NCBI GenBank assembly: GCA_964515555.1
Contig: CAZEVY010000128.1
Span: 1 to 13,766 of the forward strand
DNA length: 13,766 nt
Source of the DNA: CAZEVY01 sp964515555
GTDB lineage: Bacteria; Acidobacteriota; Terriglobia; Bryobacterales; Bryobacteraceae
Reading direction: 5' to 3'
This document shows positions 7,381 through 13,766 of this stretch, in pieces. How positions within the stretch are numbered: position 1 is the stretch's first letter; the number at the start of each line of letters is the position of its first letter. The notes below the pieces were generated by a model. It worked only from the letters and a program-made list of their open reading frames with translations, was not told where the DNA came from and ran no database searches. Position numbers and translations under genes: made by a program.

Positions 7381-7917
7381 GTGAGCGGGGCAGAAGACAG
7401 TAAGACGAAATGGACGTTCAGCCAGCGCTACATCGACGGCGTCATCCGGCGCGCCGGACTGCGCAGCACGCTGACGTACCGGATCACGCCGCGTGTGCAG
7501 GCGGGCGTCGAGGTGAATCCGCGGTCGGAGAAGGACGGCGGCAAGGTGGGACCGCTGTTCAACTGGCTGGCCGTGCCCGAGACGCTGCGGAGACCGGCGG
7601 TGATCGTGGGGACGAGTTCGGACCGCATCGGCACGCCCTCGGGCCAGGCCTTTTACGCGACGGCCAGCAAGAACCTGAAGCGCGAGACCAAGCTGCCGAT
7701 CGCGCCCTACGGCGGGGTCGTGTACGGGACGCATGAGGATCGGCTGCGCCCGATCGGGGGGTTGAACGTGGGATTCACCGAGCAGGTGACGTCGCTGGTG
7801 ATCTTCGACGGCGTGCACGTGCATCCGCTGTTGAACTTCGGATGGCGGCAGCACATGTTCTCGTTCGTACTGATCCGGGGCCGGCATCCGGGAGTGAGCT
7901 ACAGCGTGGCGTTCTGA
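7381..7917 (+). CDS. Hypothetical beta-strand-rich protein, outer-membrane-barrel-like
   Basis: This 178-residue protein begins with GTG, 7 nt after a good Shine-Dalgarno (GGGGAGGG, 7366-7373). I do not recognise a named family. The sequence alternates polar and hydrophobic residues in strand-like stretches separated by Gly/Asp/Asn turns (LRSTLTYRITPRVQAGVEVNP, from residue 27; SSDRIGTPSGQAFYATASKNL; MFSFVLIRGRHPGVSYSVAF at the end) and terminates in Phe. This resembles bacterial outer-membrane beta-barrel proteins, but no signal peptide precedes it, so either export is unconventional or the resemblance is superficial. It lies 27 nt after the thioredoxin gene on the same strand and is probably co-transcribed. 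Confidence 0.7.
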   Translation: MSGAEDSKTKWTFSQRYIDGVIRRAGLRSTLTYRITPRVQAGVEVNPRSEKDGGKVGPLFNWLAVPETLRRPAVIVGTSSDRIGTPSGQAFYATASKNLKRETKLPIAPYGGVVYGTHEDRLRPIGGLNVGFTEQVTSLVIFDGVHVHPLLNFGWRQHMFSFVLIRGRHPGVSYSVAF

Positions 7918-7940
7918 GCCTCGACGCCTGATGCTCCATG

Positions 7941-7955
7941 CATCACCTGGTGATG
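7941..7955. promoter_or_regulatory. Perfect 7-bp inverted repeat, probable VapB operator
   Basis: CATCACC-T-GGTGATG is a perfect palindrome around a single central base. It ends 30 nt before the vapB start and overlaps where the -35 element would lie (7951-7956 is 17 nt from the -10). Ribbon-helix-helix antitoxins typically autorepress by binding short palindromes at this location, so an autoregulatory operator is the simplest reading. No T-tract follows, which argues against a terminator. Confidence 0.6.
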
Positions 7956-7970
7956 ATAATAGCGTCACAG

Positions 7971-7986
7971 TGCTACCCTCAAGGAG
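7971..7986 (+). promoter_or_regulatory. Extended -10 (TGCTACCCT), predicted leaderless vapB start
   Basis: TACCCT (7974-7979) preceded by TGC forms an extended -10 motif and ends exactly 6 nt before the GTG at 7986. An AAGGAG sequence (7981-7986) is present but runs into the start codon, too close to act as its Shine-Dalgarno. This predicts transcription starting at or next to the start codon. An alternative -10, GATAAT at 7954-7959, would give a leader of about 20 nt. Confidence 0.5.
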
Positions 7987-8234
7987 TGAGAACCACTATC
8001 TCGGTGCCCGATCCCCTCTTGGCCAACGCCAAACGCCGCGCCGCCGAGCGGGGCGTGACCTTGAGCCGCGTCGTGGTAGACGCGCTCCGCAGCCATCTGG
8101 CGGGAGCGCCGGCCCGGCCGCGGCAGTTCCATCTGCTTACCGTTCGCGGCAAGCTGGCCGACGCTCGCCTGGACCTGGATCGCACGTCGGCCCTGGTGAC
8201 GGCGCACGATGAAGCGGCCTACCGGCGGCGATAG
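7986..8234 (+). CDS. vapB: VapB-type ribbon-helix-helix antitoxin
   Basis: This 82-residue protein begins MRTTISVPDPLLANAKRRA, a ribbon-helix-helix DNA-binding domain (about residues 2-39) with the usual TTISVP beta-strand and two helices. The C-terminal part (about 45-82) contains FHLLTVRGKLADARLDLDR, the likely toxin-binding segment. It should neutralise the downstream PIN RNase and, as a complex, repress its own promoter. The GTG at 7986 is chosen because antitoxins of this type start MRTT and because of the -10 at fixed distance; an in-frame ATG at 7938 would read through the palindrome and promoter. Only 6 nt separate its stop from the toxin start. Confidence 0.88.
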   Translation: MRTTISVPDPLLANAKRRAAERGVTLSRVVVDALRSHLAGAPARPRQFHLLTVRGKLADARLDLDRTSALVTAHDEAAYRRR

Positions 8235-8240
8235 CGGCCG

Positions 8241-8666
8241 ATGCAGCTTCCGGATGTGAATGTCCTGGTTTACGCTCATCGGCAGGAATCGCCGGGCCAC
8301 CGGCGTTACGCCGATTGGCTGACCGCCCTCGCCACAGGCTCCGAGCCCTTCGCGCTCTCCGAACTGGTTCTGCACGGCTTCGTGCGAGTCGTGACCAATC
8401 CACGCATCTTCGCTCCCCCTTCCACGGTGCGCCAGGCGTTTCAGTTCATCGAGCAGTTGCTTGGACGGCCGAACTGCACACTGATTCGCCCCGGACCGGC
8501 ACATTGGGGGATCTTCCGCGAGCTTTGCGACAGAGGCAACGTCCGGGACAAGCTGTCGGCGGACGCCGTCCACGCAGCCCTGGCGATCGAAAGCGGCTGC
8601 GAGTGGGTCACCGCCGACACCGATTTCGCGCGCTTCGCGCCGCCGCTGCGGTGGCGCCACCTATAG
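8241..8666 (+). CDS. vapC: VapC-type PIN-domain RNase toxin
   Basis: This 141-residue PIN-domain protein is of the usual length for VapC. Putative Mg2+-coordinating acidic residues are all present: D5 in LPDVNVLVYA, E41 in ALSELV, D108 in KLSADAVHAA, and D126/D128 in TADTDF. VapC toxins cleave specific RNAs, often tRNA or rRNA sites, when freed from antitoxin. The pattern DVNVLVYAxRxxSPxHxxxxxWL suggests the 'Mycobacterium PIN' subfamily of VapC (TIGR00028-like), which is from memory. It lies 6 nt after vapB and is co-transcribed. The active site looks intact, so the toxin is probably functional. Confidence 0.92.
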   Translation: MQLPDVNVLVYAHRQESPGHRRYADWLTALATGSEPFALSELVLHGFVRVVTNPRIFAPPSTVRQAFQFIEQLLGRPNCTLIRPGPAHWGIFRELCDRGNVRDKLSADAVHAALAIESGCEWVTADTDFARFAPPLRWRHL

Positions 8667-8686
8667 GACACCGGAACGGTCCGTCC
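8666..8686 (+). terminator. Weak hairpin after vapC
   Basis: GGAC (8666-8669) pairs with GTCC (8683-8686), and ACCG (8670-8673) pairs with CGGT (8677-8680) around a GAA loop, with a 2-nt bulge. It starts on the last base of the vapC stop codon. No T-tract follows, so intrinsic termination is doubtful. Confidence 0.25.
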
Positions 8687-8703
8687 AACAGCCGGCCCTC
8701 CGG

Positions 8704-8722
8704 TGCTAGCCTGCGATTAGAG
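8704..8722 (+). promoter_or_regulatory. Extended -10 (TGCTAGCCT) upstream of ppc
   Basis: TGC plus TAGCCT (8707-8712) closely resembles the vapB promoter (TGCTACCCT). The hexamer ends 9 nt before the ppc GTG, so a transcript starting 6-7 nt downstream would carry a leader of only about 3 nt. The spacer gcgattaga contains no Shine-Dalgarno. No convincing -35 is seen. Confidence 0.45.
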
Positions 8723-11442
8723 TGGCTGCATCGGGCGTCGACCTGCTTCGCGAAGGCTTCACCAAATGGACGGCGGACTTCGACTACGTCCGCGAGCTCT
8801 TCTGCCAGATGCTCGACGCCGAGGGAGACGCCGAGCTGGCTGGGTTCCTGCGATCCTGCTTCGACCAGGGCGAGCCCGCGGCCGGGCCGCTCACCGTGCG
8901 CCACTGCCAGGCGCTCTCGATCGTCTTTCAGCTTCTGAACATCGTCGAGGAGAACACCGCCAACCAGGTGCGCCGGCGGTCGGAGGACCCGCGGCGGCGC
9001 GAAAGCGAACCGGGCTTCTGGCTCTACAACCTCGCCGACCTCGGCCGGCGCGGCCACGCCGAATCCGATCTGCGCCGCGCCATGGAGCGCGTCTCGGTGG
9101 AGCCGGTGCTGACGGCGCACCCCACCGAGGCCAAGCGCGCCACCGTCCTCGAACACCACCGCACCATCTACCTCATGCTGGTGGAGCGCGAGAGCCGCAA
9201 CTTCACCGACGTCGAGATGGCGATCTTCGAGTCGCGCCTCAAGGCCGCGCTCGAGCGCCTATGGCGGACCGGCGAAATCTTCCTCGAGCAGCCCGACGTC
9301 GAGAGCGAAGTCCGCAACACGCTGCACTATCTCCGCTGGGTGTTTCCCGACGTGGTCGAGCTGGTGGACCTGCGCCTGCAACACGCCTGGCGCGCGACCT
9401 TCGGCAGCGAGGCGCCGCCGCTGCCGCGGCTGGCGTTCGGAAGCTGGGTCGGCGGCGATCGCGACGGTCACCCCTTCGTCACCCCCGAAGTCACCGCCCG
9501 CACGCTGGAGTTGCTGCGCGAGGGCGCGTTGGCGGTGCTCCAGGGCCGCCTCAAACAACTGGCCGCGCGGCTCAGCCTGGCCGAGTCCGTGCAGCCCGCG
9601 CCGGCGTCGCTTCGCGAGCGAATCCGCGACGTCGCCTCCCGGCTGGGCGATGCCGCGCGCACCGCGCTCGACCGCAACCCCGGCGAGCCCTGGCGGCAGA
9701 TGGTGAATCTGATGCTCCTTCGACTGGAGCGCGCCGAAGGGCTGGCCTCCCGCGCCGGAGGCTACACGGCGCCCGGCGAGCTGATCGGCGACCTGGAAGT
9801 GCTGGAAGAGTCGCTGCGCGGGGCCGGCGCGCGGCACGTTGCCGACATGGACATCCGCCCCCTGGCGGCGCAGGTGCGCGTGTTCGGCTTCCACCTGGCT
9901 ACGCTCGACATCCGGCAGAACAGCGCCTATCACGATCGCGCCATCGCCGGTTTGTTGCGGGCCGCGGGCGCCGCACGCATCGACTATCCGAACTGGAGCG
10001 AGAAAGAAAAGCTCGATTTCCTCGATCGTGAACTGCGCACGGCGCGGCCGTTCACCGGCCCGCACATGACGCTCGACGACGAGGCGGAGCACGTGGTCTC
10101 TCTGTTTCGCACGCTGCGCGCGCACCTGAAACGCCACGGCGCCGAGGGCGTCGGGCCGTTGATCGTCAGCATGACGCGCGGCCTCGCCGACCTGCTCGGC
10201 GTCTACCTGCTGGCGCGTGAAGGCGGGTTGATGGTGGAGGCGCCCGGCGGCCTGGCCTGCGAGCTGCCCGTGGTTCCGCTGTTTGAGACCATCCACGACC
10301 TGGAGCGTAGCGCGGCCATCACCGAGGCGTTCCTCGCGCATCCCATCACGGCCCGCACCCTCGACCACCTGCAACACCGCGACGGCCAGGGGGAGCGCGA
10401 GTTGCTCGTCATGCTCGGCTACAGCGACAGCAACAAGGACGGCGGCATTCTCGCCAGCCACTGGGCTTTGCATGACGCCGAGCGGCGGCTGCCGAGGCTG
10501 GCCCGAGAGGGCGGCGCGCGGCTCTCGTTCTTTCACGGGCGCGGCGGCTCGATCGGACGCGGCGCGGGGCCGACGCACGTGTTCCTCGACGCGCTGCCCG
10601 ACGGGTCTCTCAGCGGGCGCATGCGCGTCACCGAGCAGGGCGAAGTGATCGCGCAGAAGTACGCCAACCGGGTCACGGCGGCGTTTCACCTGGAGCGGCT
10701 GCTGGCGGGCGTGACGCGCACGTCGCTGCTGCACGAATCGGGAGAGTCGCCGCCGCGCGCCTCGGAGCCGGTGTGGGCGGCCATCGTCGACCGGAGTTTC
10801 GAGGCCTACCGGCGCCTGGTGGATGCGCCCGGCTTCATCACCTTCTTCCGCCAGGCGACGCCGATCGACGCCATCGAGCGCACGCGCATCGGCTCGCGTC
10901 CGTCGCGGCGCACCGGGACGGGGACCATCGAGGATCTGCGCGCGATTCCGTGGGTGTTCAGTTGGAGCCAGGCGCGGTTTCACCTTTCGGGCTGGTACGG
11001 CGTGGGCACGGCGCTCGACTGGCGGCGCCGCGAGCGGCCCTCGGAGTGGAAGGCGCTGCGCGAGGAGGTCCGCGACTGGCCGTTTCTCTCGTACCTGTTC
11101 CACAACGTGGAGGCCAGCCTGCTGATGGCGCACACGGGAATCATGGAGCTCTACGCCTCGCTGGTGGGCGACGCGGAACTGCGCCGCGCGGTGCTGGCGG
11201 CGATTCTCGACGAGTACCGGCTGGCCGACGACGTCATCAACGACCTGTTCGGCGGCGCGGCCGAGGATCGCCGCCCGCGGCTGGCGCTCGCGATTCAGTT
11301 GCGGGCGCGCGCGCTACGCAAGCTGCACGAGGAGCAGGTGCGGCTGCTGGCGGCGTGGCGCGCGGATCCACGCGAGGACGTCCTGCAGGCGCTGCTGCTG
11401 ACGATCAACGCCATCGCGCTGGGTCAGAAGACCACCGGGTAG
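8722..11442 (+). CDS. ppc: Phosphoenolpyruvate carboxylase
   Basis: PEP carboxylase adds bicarbonate to phosphoenolpyruvate to give oxaloacetate and phosphate, replenishing the TCA cycle; it is cytoplasmic and Mg2+-dependent. The 906-residue length is close to the E. coli enzyme (883). Diagnostic motifs appear in order: VLTAHPTEAKR with catalytic His133; FGSWVGGDRDGHP (239-251); LGYSDSNKDGG (565-575, K572); FFHGRGGSIGRGAG (603-616, H605, R607, R613); and SRPSRRTGTGTIEDLRAIPW (725-744). The C-terminus reads KTTG, where bacterial and plant enzymes generally end NTG; that Asn takes part in aspartate feedback inhibition in E. coli, so regulation may differ. The GTG start at 8722 fits the promoter position. 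The gene looks intact and monocistronic. Confidence 0.97.
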   Translation: MAASGVDLLREGFTKWTADFDYVRELFCQMLDAEGDAELAGFLRSCFDQGEPAAGPLTVRHCQALSIVFQLLNIVEENTANQVRRRSEDPRRRESEPGFWLYNLADLGRRGHAESDLRRAMERVSVEPVLTAHPTEAKRATVLEHHRTIYLMLVERESRNFTDVEMAIFESRLKAALERLWRTGEIFLEQPDVESEVRNTLHYLRWVFPDVVELVDLRLQHAWRATFGSEAPPLPRLAFGSWVGGDRDGHPFVTPEVTARTLELLREGALAVLQGRLKQLAARLSLAESVQPAPASLRERIRDVASRLGDAARTALDRNPGEPWRQMVNLMLLRLERAEGLASRAGGYTAPGELIGDLEVLEESLRGAGARHVADMDIRPLAAQVRVFGFHLATLDIRQNSAYHDRAIAGLLRAAGAARIDYPNWSEKEKLDFLDRELRTARPFTGPHMTLDDEAEHVVSLFRTLRAHLKRHGAEGVGPLIVSMTRGLADLLGVYLLAREGGLMVEAPGGLACELPVVPLFETIHDLERSAAITEAFLAHPITARTLDHLQHRDGQGERELLVMLGYSDSNKDGGILASHWALHDAERRLPRLAREGGARLSFFHGRGGSIGRGAGPTHVFLDALPDGSLSGRMRVTEQGEVIAQKYANRVTAAFHLERLLAGVTRTSLLHESGESPPRASEPVWAAIVDRSFEAYRRLVDAPGFITFFRQATPIDAIERTRIGSRPSRRTGTGTIEDLRAIPWVFSWSQARFHLSGWYGVGTALDWRRRERPSEWKALREEVRDWPFLSYLFHNVEASLLMAHTGIMELYASLVGDAELRRAVLAAILDEYRLADDVINDLFGGAAEDRRPRLALAIQLRARALRKLHEEQVRLLAAWRADPREDVLQALLLTINAIALGQKTTG
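11279..11303 (+). repeat. 25-nt exact direct repeat, copy 1 (inside ppc)
   Basis: This stretch of ppc codes for part of LALAIQLR near residues 853-861. The identical 25 nt occurs again at 13645-13669 in the same orientation. Its first and last bases are g and its core includes ctcgcgattcagttgcg. Confidence 0.85.
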
Positions 11443-11471
11443 CTTCGCGCCGCGTTCGCGCTTCGCTGATG

Positions 11472-11484
11472 TACCATTCAAAAA
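11472..11484 (+). promoter_or_regulatory. -10-like TACCAT, predicted leaderless start of the surface-protein gene
   Basis: TACCAT (11472-11477) ends exactly 6 nt (TCAAAA) before the ATG at 11484, the same spacing as for the small CxxC protein and vapB. No Shine-Dalgarno is present. The 41-nt ppc-to-gene gap has TTCGCGC at 11444-11450 and 11455-11461 and TTCGCTG at 11462-11468, but no obvious -35. Confidence 0.5.
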
Positions 11485-13628
11485 TGCCCAAACGGATCGA
11501 GTCCCGGCCTTTGCGCCTGATCATAACCGCCATCCTAGGAACCGCCGGCCTCGGCGCGCAGGTCGTGCGGACAGTCACTTTTGAGAACCCCGGCGTTGCG
11601 CCGAGAGCCTTCGCCAACGTCATCCCGGGGGGACCCTTCGGACCTGCCTATTCGCTTTCCGGAGCTACCTTCGGGGGCGGCGTGATCCTCAATGAATCGG
11701 TCTTCCTGAACGCGGCGACCACCAAGCTCTACTTCGCCGTCGAGTTCGCCGCCAACCTCTACTGCACCACCGACCGCGAAGCCCTCCAGGGCGGATCGAC
11801 CCTACCCGGCACGATCACGGCCACCTTCGCCAGCGCGCAAAGTTTCCTGCGCTTCGACATCGTGAACGGCGCCGCCGCCGCGACGTTCACCGTCACCGCG
11901 TTTGACGCGGCGCGCGCCGCGGTGGCCACGTCGTCGATCGCGCTGGCGGCTCGCGACGCGTCGGGCGCCACAGGAACCCTCACTGTCAGCGGACCGGACA
12001 TCCGCAGCATTACCATCACCTCCAACCAGCAGCGGGGCGCGATCAGCTTCGCCATCGACACGCTGACCTTTATGGCCGCGACCAATCCGGTGACGGCGTC
12101 GGCGCGTGTCATCGCGGACTCCATCACGGGTTACTCGGGAACGCAGGGACGAAACGGTTGGTCGTACGGAACCTACCAGAACGCACCCGGCACATCCTTC
12201 ACGGAGTTTGCGATTCACAAGCAGGGCTGCGGCGAAAACGACGAGCTGCAGCTGATGGGATTCGTGTGGTGCCCCCAGCCGTTCGATTACCTGGCGTTAT
12301 GGCATAGCGGAGGTCATCCCACCGGGCCCTGGGCCGTGCGGCGATGGAGAAGCAGCGTCACCGCCAACCTGCTGATTATCGGAAAGCTGGCGAAGGCGAA
12401 CATCGGCGGGGGAGATGGAGTGGTGGGGCGCATCCTGGTCGACGGCCGGGAGGTGTACAGCCGCGCGGTCGCGGGAACCGACGCCGACGGGGCCGACTAT
12501 TCGGTTTCCGTAGCCGTAACCACCGGGTCTTTCGTCGACTTCGCGCTCGACTCGGGTACCAACCCAAGAAGCGATTGGGGCACGTTCACCGCCGTCATCT
12601 TCACCGTGCCGGGGCCGCCCACCCTGTTCTCGGCGGTTTCCGGCGACAGGCAGAGCGTGGCTGCGGGCGCGGTCGCGGCAGCGCCCGCCGTCGTTCAGGT
12701 GACGGACGCCGACAGGAATCCCGTGGCCGGCGTACCGGTCACGTTCACCGGGACCAACGCCACCGTGAGCCGCGCGACGGTGACGACCGGCGCCGACGGG
12801 CGCGCCTCGGTGCAGGTAACGGCCGGGAACGTCGTGGGGCCGGCGTCGGTGGCCGCCAGCGCTCAGGGATTGACGGCGATCGCGTTCACCTTCACGGTGA
12901 CCGCCGGAGCGGGCAGCCCGGTCATTACCAACGTCGTCAACGGGGCGAGTTTTCTCACGGGGATCGCCTCGGGAGGATGGGTCACCATCGAGGGCCAGAA
13001 TCTCGCGCGCAGCACGCGAACGTGGGCTGGCGCGGATTTCGTGAACGGCGCGCTACCGACGCGGCTCGACGGCGTGTCCGTGACGATCAACGGCCGGCCG
13101 GCCTACGTCTATTTCATCAGCGAGCGGCAGTTGAACGTGCTTCCGGCCGAGGATCCGGGTGTCGGCTCGGTTGCCGTGGTGGTGACGACGCCGGCGGGCA
13201 CGAGTGCGCCGTTCGTGGCCGTGAAATCGGAAGTCTCGCCGGGGCTATTCCTGTTCGCCCCCCGTTACCCGGCGGCGGTGCATCCGAACGGCGTGTATGT
13301 GGGACCAATGGATCTGATCGCCGGTGCGGCGTTCGAGCCGGCGGCGCCGTTGGGAGTCATCCTGCTGTTCGGCACCGGATTCGGCGGTACGATGCCGCCG
13401 TATCCCGCGGGCATGGTGTTCAGCGGCGGGTTCCCGTTGGCGCAATCCGTGCGCGCCACGCTGGGCGATCAGCCGGCGCGCATCGAGTTCGCGGGCGCGA
13501 TCTCACCCGGACTTTATCAGTTCAACCTCGTAGTCCCGGATCTGCCCGATGGAGAGTGGGCTCTCGTCTTGGAAGTCGGCAATGTACGGATTCAGCCTGG
13601 GCTGGTGATTACCGTCCGTCGACGATAG
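11484..13628 (+). CDS. Exported multidomain surface protein with Ig-like and Solibacter C-terminal (TIGR03437-like) domains
   Basis: This 714-residue protein has a signal peptide (about 1-25, ending LGLGA-type AGLGA). An N-terminal beta-rich domain (about 28-198, starting VRTVTFENPG) is followed by a second uncharacterised domain (about 203-376) containing SGTQGRNGWSYGTY and Cys249/Cys263. A Big-1/bacterial Ig-like domain follows at about 379-473 (VTDADRNPVAGVPVTF, TTGADGRASVQV). The C-terminal segment (about 478-712, VVNGASFLTGIASGGWVTIEGQ at its start, ISERQLNVLPA, SPGLYQFNLVVP) matches the Solibacter C-terminal domain. The architecture suggests a cell-surface or secreted adhesin or binding protein; no catalytic motif is visible. 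ATG at 11484 is chosen because of the signal peptide and the TACCAT element. An ATG at 11469 is in frame but overlaps that element. Confidence 0.88.
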   Translation: MPKRIESRPLRLIITAILGTAGLGAQVVRTVTFENPGVAPRAFANVIPGGPFGPAYSLSGATFGGGVILNESVFLNAATTKLYFAVEFAANLYCTTDREALQGGSTLPGTITATFASAQSFLRFDIVNGAAAATFTVTAFDAARAAVATSSIALAARDASGATGTLTVSGPDIRSITITSNQQRGAISFAIDTLTFMAATNPVTASARVIADSITGYSGTQGRNGWSYGTYQNAPGTSFTEFAIHKQGCGENDELQLMGFVWCPQPFDYLALWHSGGHPTGPWAVRRWRSSVTANLLIIGKLAKANIGGGDGVVGRILVDGREVYSRAVAGTDADGADYSVSVAVTTGSFVDFALDSGTNPRSDWGTFTAVIFTVPGPPTLFSAVSGDRQSVAAGAVAAAPAVVQVTDADRNPVAGVPVTFTGTNATVSRATVTTGADGRASVQVTAGNVVGPASVAASAQGLTAIAFTFTVTAGAGSPVITNVVNGASFLTGIASGGWVTIEGQNLARSTRTWAGADFVNGALPTRLDGVSVTINGRPAYVYFISERQLNVLPAEDPGVGSVAVVVTTPAGTSAPFVAVKSEVSPGLFLFAPRYPAAVHPNGVYVGPMDLIAGAAFEPAAPLGVILLFGTGFGGTMPPYPAGMVFSGGFPLAQSVRATLGDQPARIEFAGAISPGLYQFNLVVPDLPDGEWALVLEVGNVRIQPGLVITVRRR

Positions 13629-13644
13629 CGACCAGGACCGGCAA

Positions 13645-13669
13645 GGCTGGCGCTCGCGATTCAGTTGCG
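13645..13669 (+). repeat. 25-nt exact direct repeat, copy 2 (intergenic)
   Basis: This is identical to 11279-11303 in ppc, 2366 nt away in the same orientation. Here it lies 16 nt past the surface-protein stop and supplies the left arm of the hairpin at 13646-13683. Similarity stops abruptly on both sides, apart from a weak upstream resemblance (about 9 of 13 positions). Confidence 0.85.
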
Positions 13670-13683
13670 CTCGCAGCGCCAGC
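13646..13683 (+). terminator. 9-bp GC-rich hairpin after the surface-protein gene
   Basis: GCTGGCGCT (13646-13654) and AGCGCCAGC (13675-13683) are perfect reverse complements around a 20-nt loop, in which CGCG/TGCG can pair further. It is placed where a terminator would be expected, before the tRNA promoter, but there is no T-tract. Confidence 0.4.
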
Positions 13684-13711
13684 GGCACCGGGACCGGGCA
13701 GCGGGAGCGGC

Positions 13712-13725
13712 TACACTGAAGAAAG
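13712..13725 (+). promoter_or_regulatory. -10-like TACACT of the tRNA-Leu gene
   Basis: TACACT (13712-13717) ends 8 nt before the predicted 5' end of the tRNA, a suitable distance for initiation just upstream of the mature end. No clear -35 is seen. Confidence 0.45.
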
Positions 13726-13766
13726 GCCCGGGTGGCGAAACCGGCAGACGCACAGGACTTAAAATC
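13726..13766 (+). tRNA. tRNA-Leu (anticodon TAA), 5' part, cut by window edge
   Basis: The sequence starts with acceptor strand GCCCGGG, then TG (positions 8-9), a D-stem GCG/CGC around an A-rich loop containing GG, then A26, 5' anticodon stem CAGGA and loop CTTAAAA followed by TC. The anticodon is TAA, reading UUA leucine codons. The visible 3' anticodon-stem bases pair as expected (A31-T39, G30-C40). The long variable arm, T arm and acceptor 3' strand lie outside the window. Only 41 bases are visible. Confidence 0.9.

Noticed and set aside
7941..7955. The palindrome as a terminator of the 7381-7917 gene
   Set aside because: A 1-nt loop and no T-tract make a terminator unlikely; its position over the vapB promoter favours an operator.
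9259..11133. 624-codon open frame antisense to ppc
   Set aside because: It lies fully inside a PEP carboxylase gene with all family motifs; the antisense translation shows no domain features.
10773..11483. Surface protein extended upstream to 10773 in the same frame
   Set aside because: The extra 237 codons are an out-of-frame reading of ppc; the signal peptide begins at 11484.
12344..13762. 472-codon plus-strand frame overlapping the surface protein
   Set aside because: It is Arg/Gly/Ala-rich, without motifs, and runs through the 25-nt repeat, the hairpin and into the tRNA gene.
1..13766. CRISPR arrays, insertion sequences, transposases, integrases or phage genes
   Set aside because: I saw no spaced direct-repeat array, terminal inverted repeats or recombinase motifs; the only notable direct repeat is the 25-nt pair.

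Overview
This window is high-GC bacterial DNA, packed with genes, with short intergenic gaps and frequent 4-nt start/stop overlaps. The best taxonomic clue is the large surface protein at 11484-13628. Its C-terminal ~235 residues look like the 'Solibacter uncharacterized C-terminal domain' (TIGR03437), a paralogous module characteristic of Solibacter/Bryobacter-type Acidobacteriota. I therefore infer a member of the Bryobacterales/Solibacterales. No gap of 300 bases lacks a gene.

Minus strand, 6461 down to 1: a five-gene operon, read DUF4159 protein, membrane von Willebrand A (VWA)/amidotransferase-like protein, cysteine-less caspase/legumain-fold protein, TPR protein with an HExxH metallopeptidase domain, and a MoxR AAA+ ATPase that runs off the left edge. 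Three of the four junctions are ATGA or GTGA overlaps and the fourth gap is 7 nt, so the genes are very probably co-transcribed and translationally coupled. MoxR, a membrane VWA protein and DUF4159 are a recurring envelope-associated ATPase/VWA grouping. The caspase-fold pseudoenzyme and the exported gluzincin-TPR protein are the unusual members, and this operon is the best candidate here for an undescribed system.

Plus strand, 6575-7917: a small CxxC protein, an exported TlpA/ResA-like thioredoxin with a histidine-rich tail, and a beta-strand-rich protein ending in Phe. They form a second, divergent transcription unit. The 113-nt divergent region carries a 7-bp inverted repeat.

Plus strand, 7986-8666: a VapB/VapC type II toxin-antitoxin pair with a perfect 7-bp inverted repeat (probable VapB operator) over the promoter. 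Next come phosphoenolpyruvate carboxylase (8722-11442), the Ig-like/TIGR03437 surface protein (11484-13628), and the 5' part of a tRNA-Leu(TAA) gene cut by the right edge.

A cross-cutting observation: three plus-strand genes have a TAnnnT -10-like hexamer ending exactly 6 nt before the start codon and no properly spaced Shine-Dalgarno sequence, and ppc is nearly the same. This is the pattern expected for leaderless mRNAs. A second surprise is an exact 25-nt sequence shared by the 3' part of ppc and the region downstream of the surface-protein gene.
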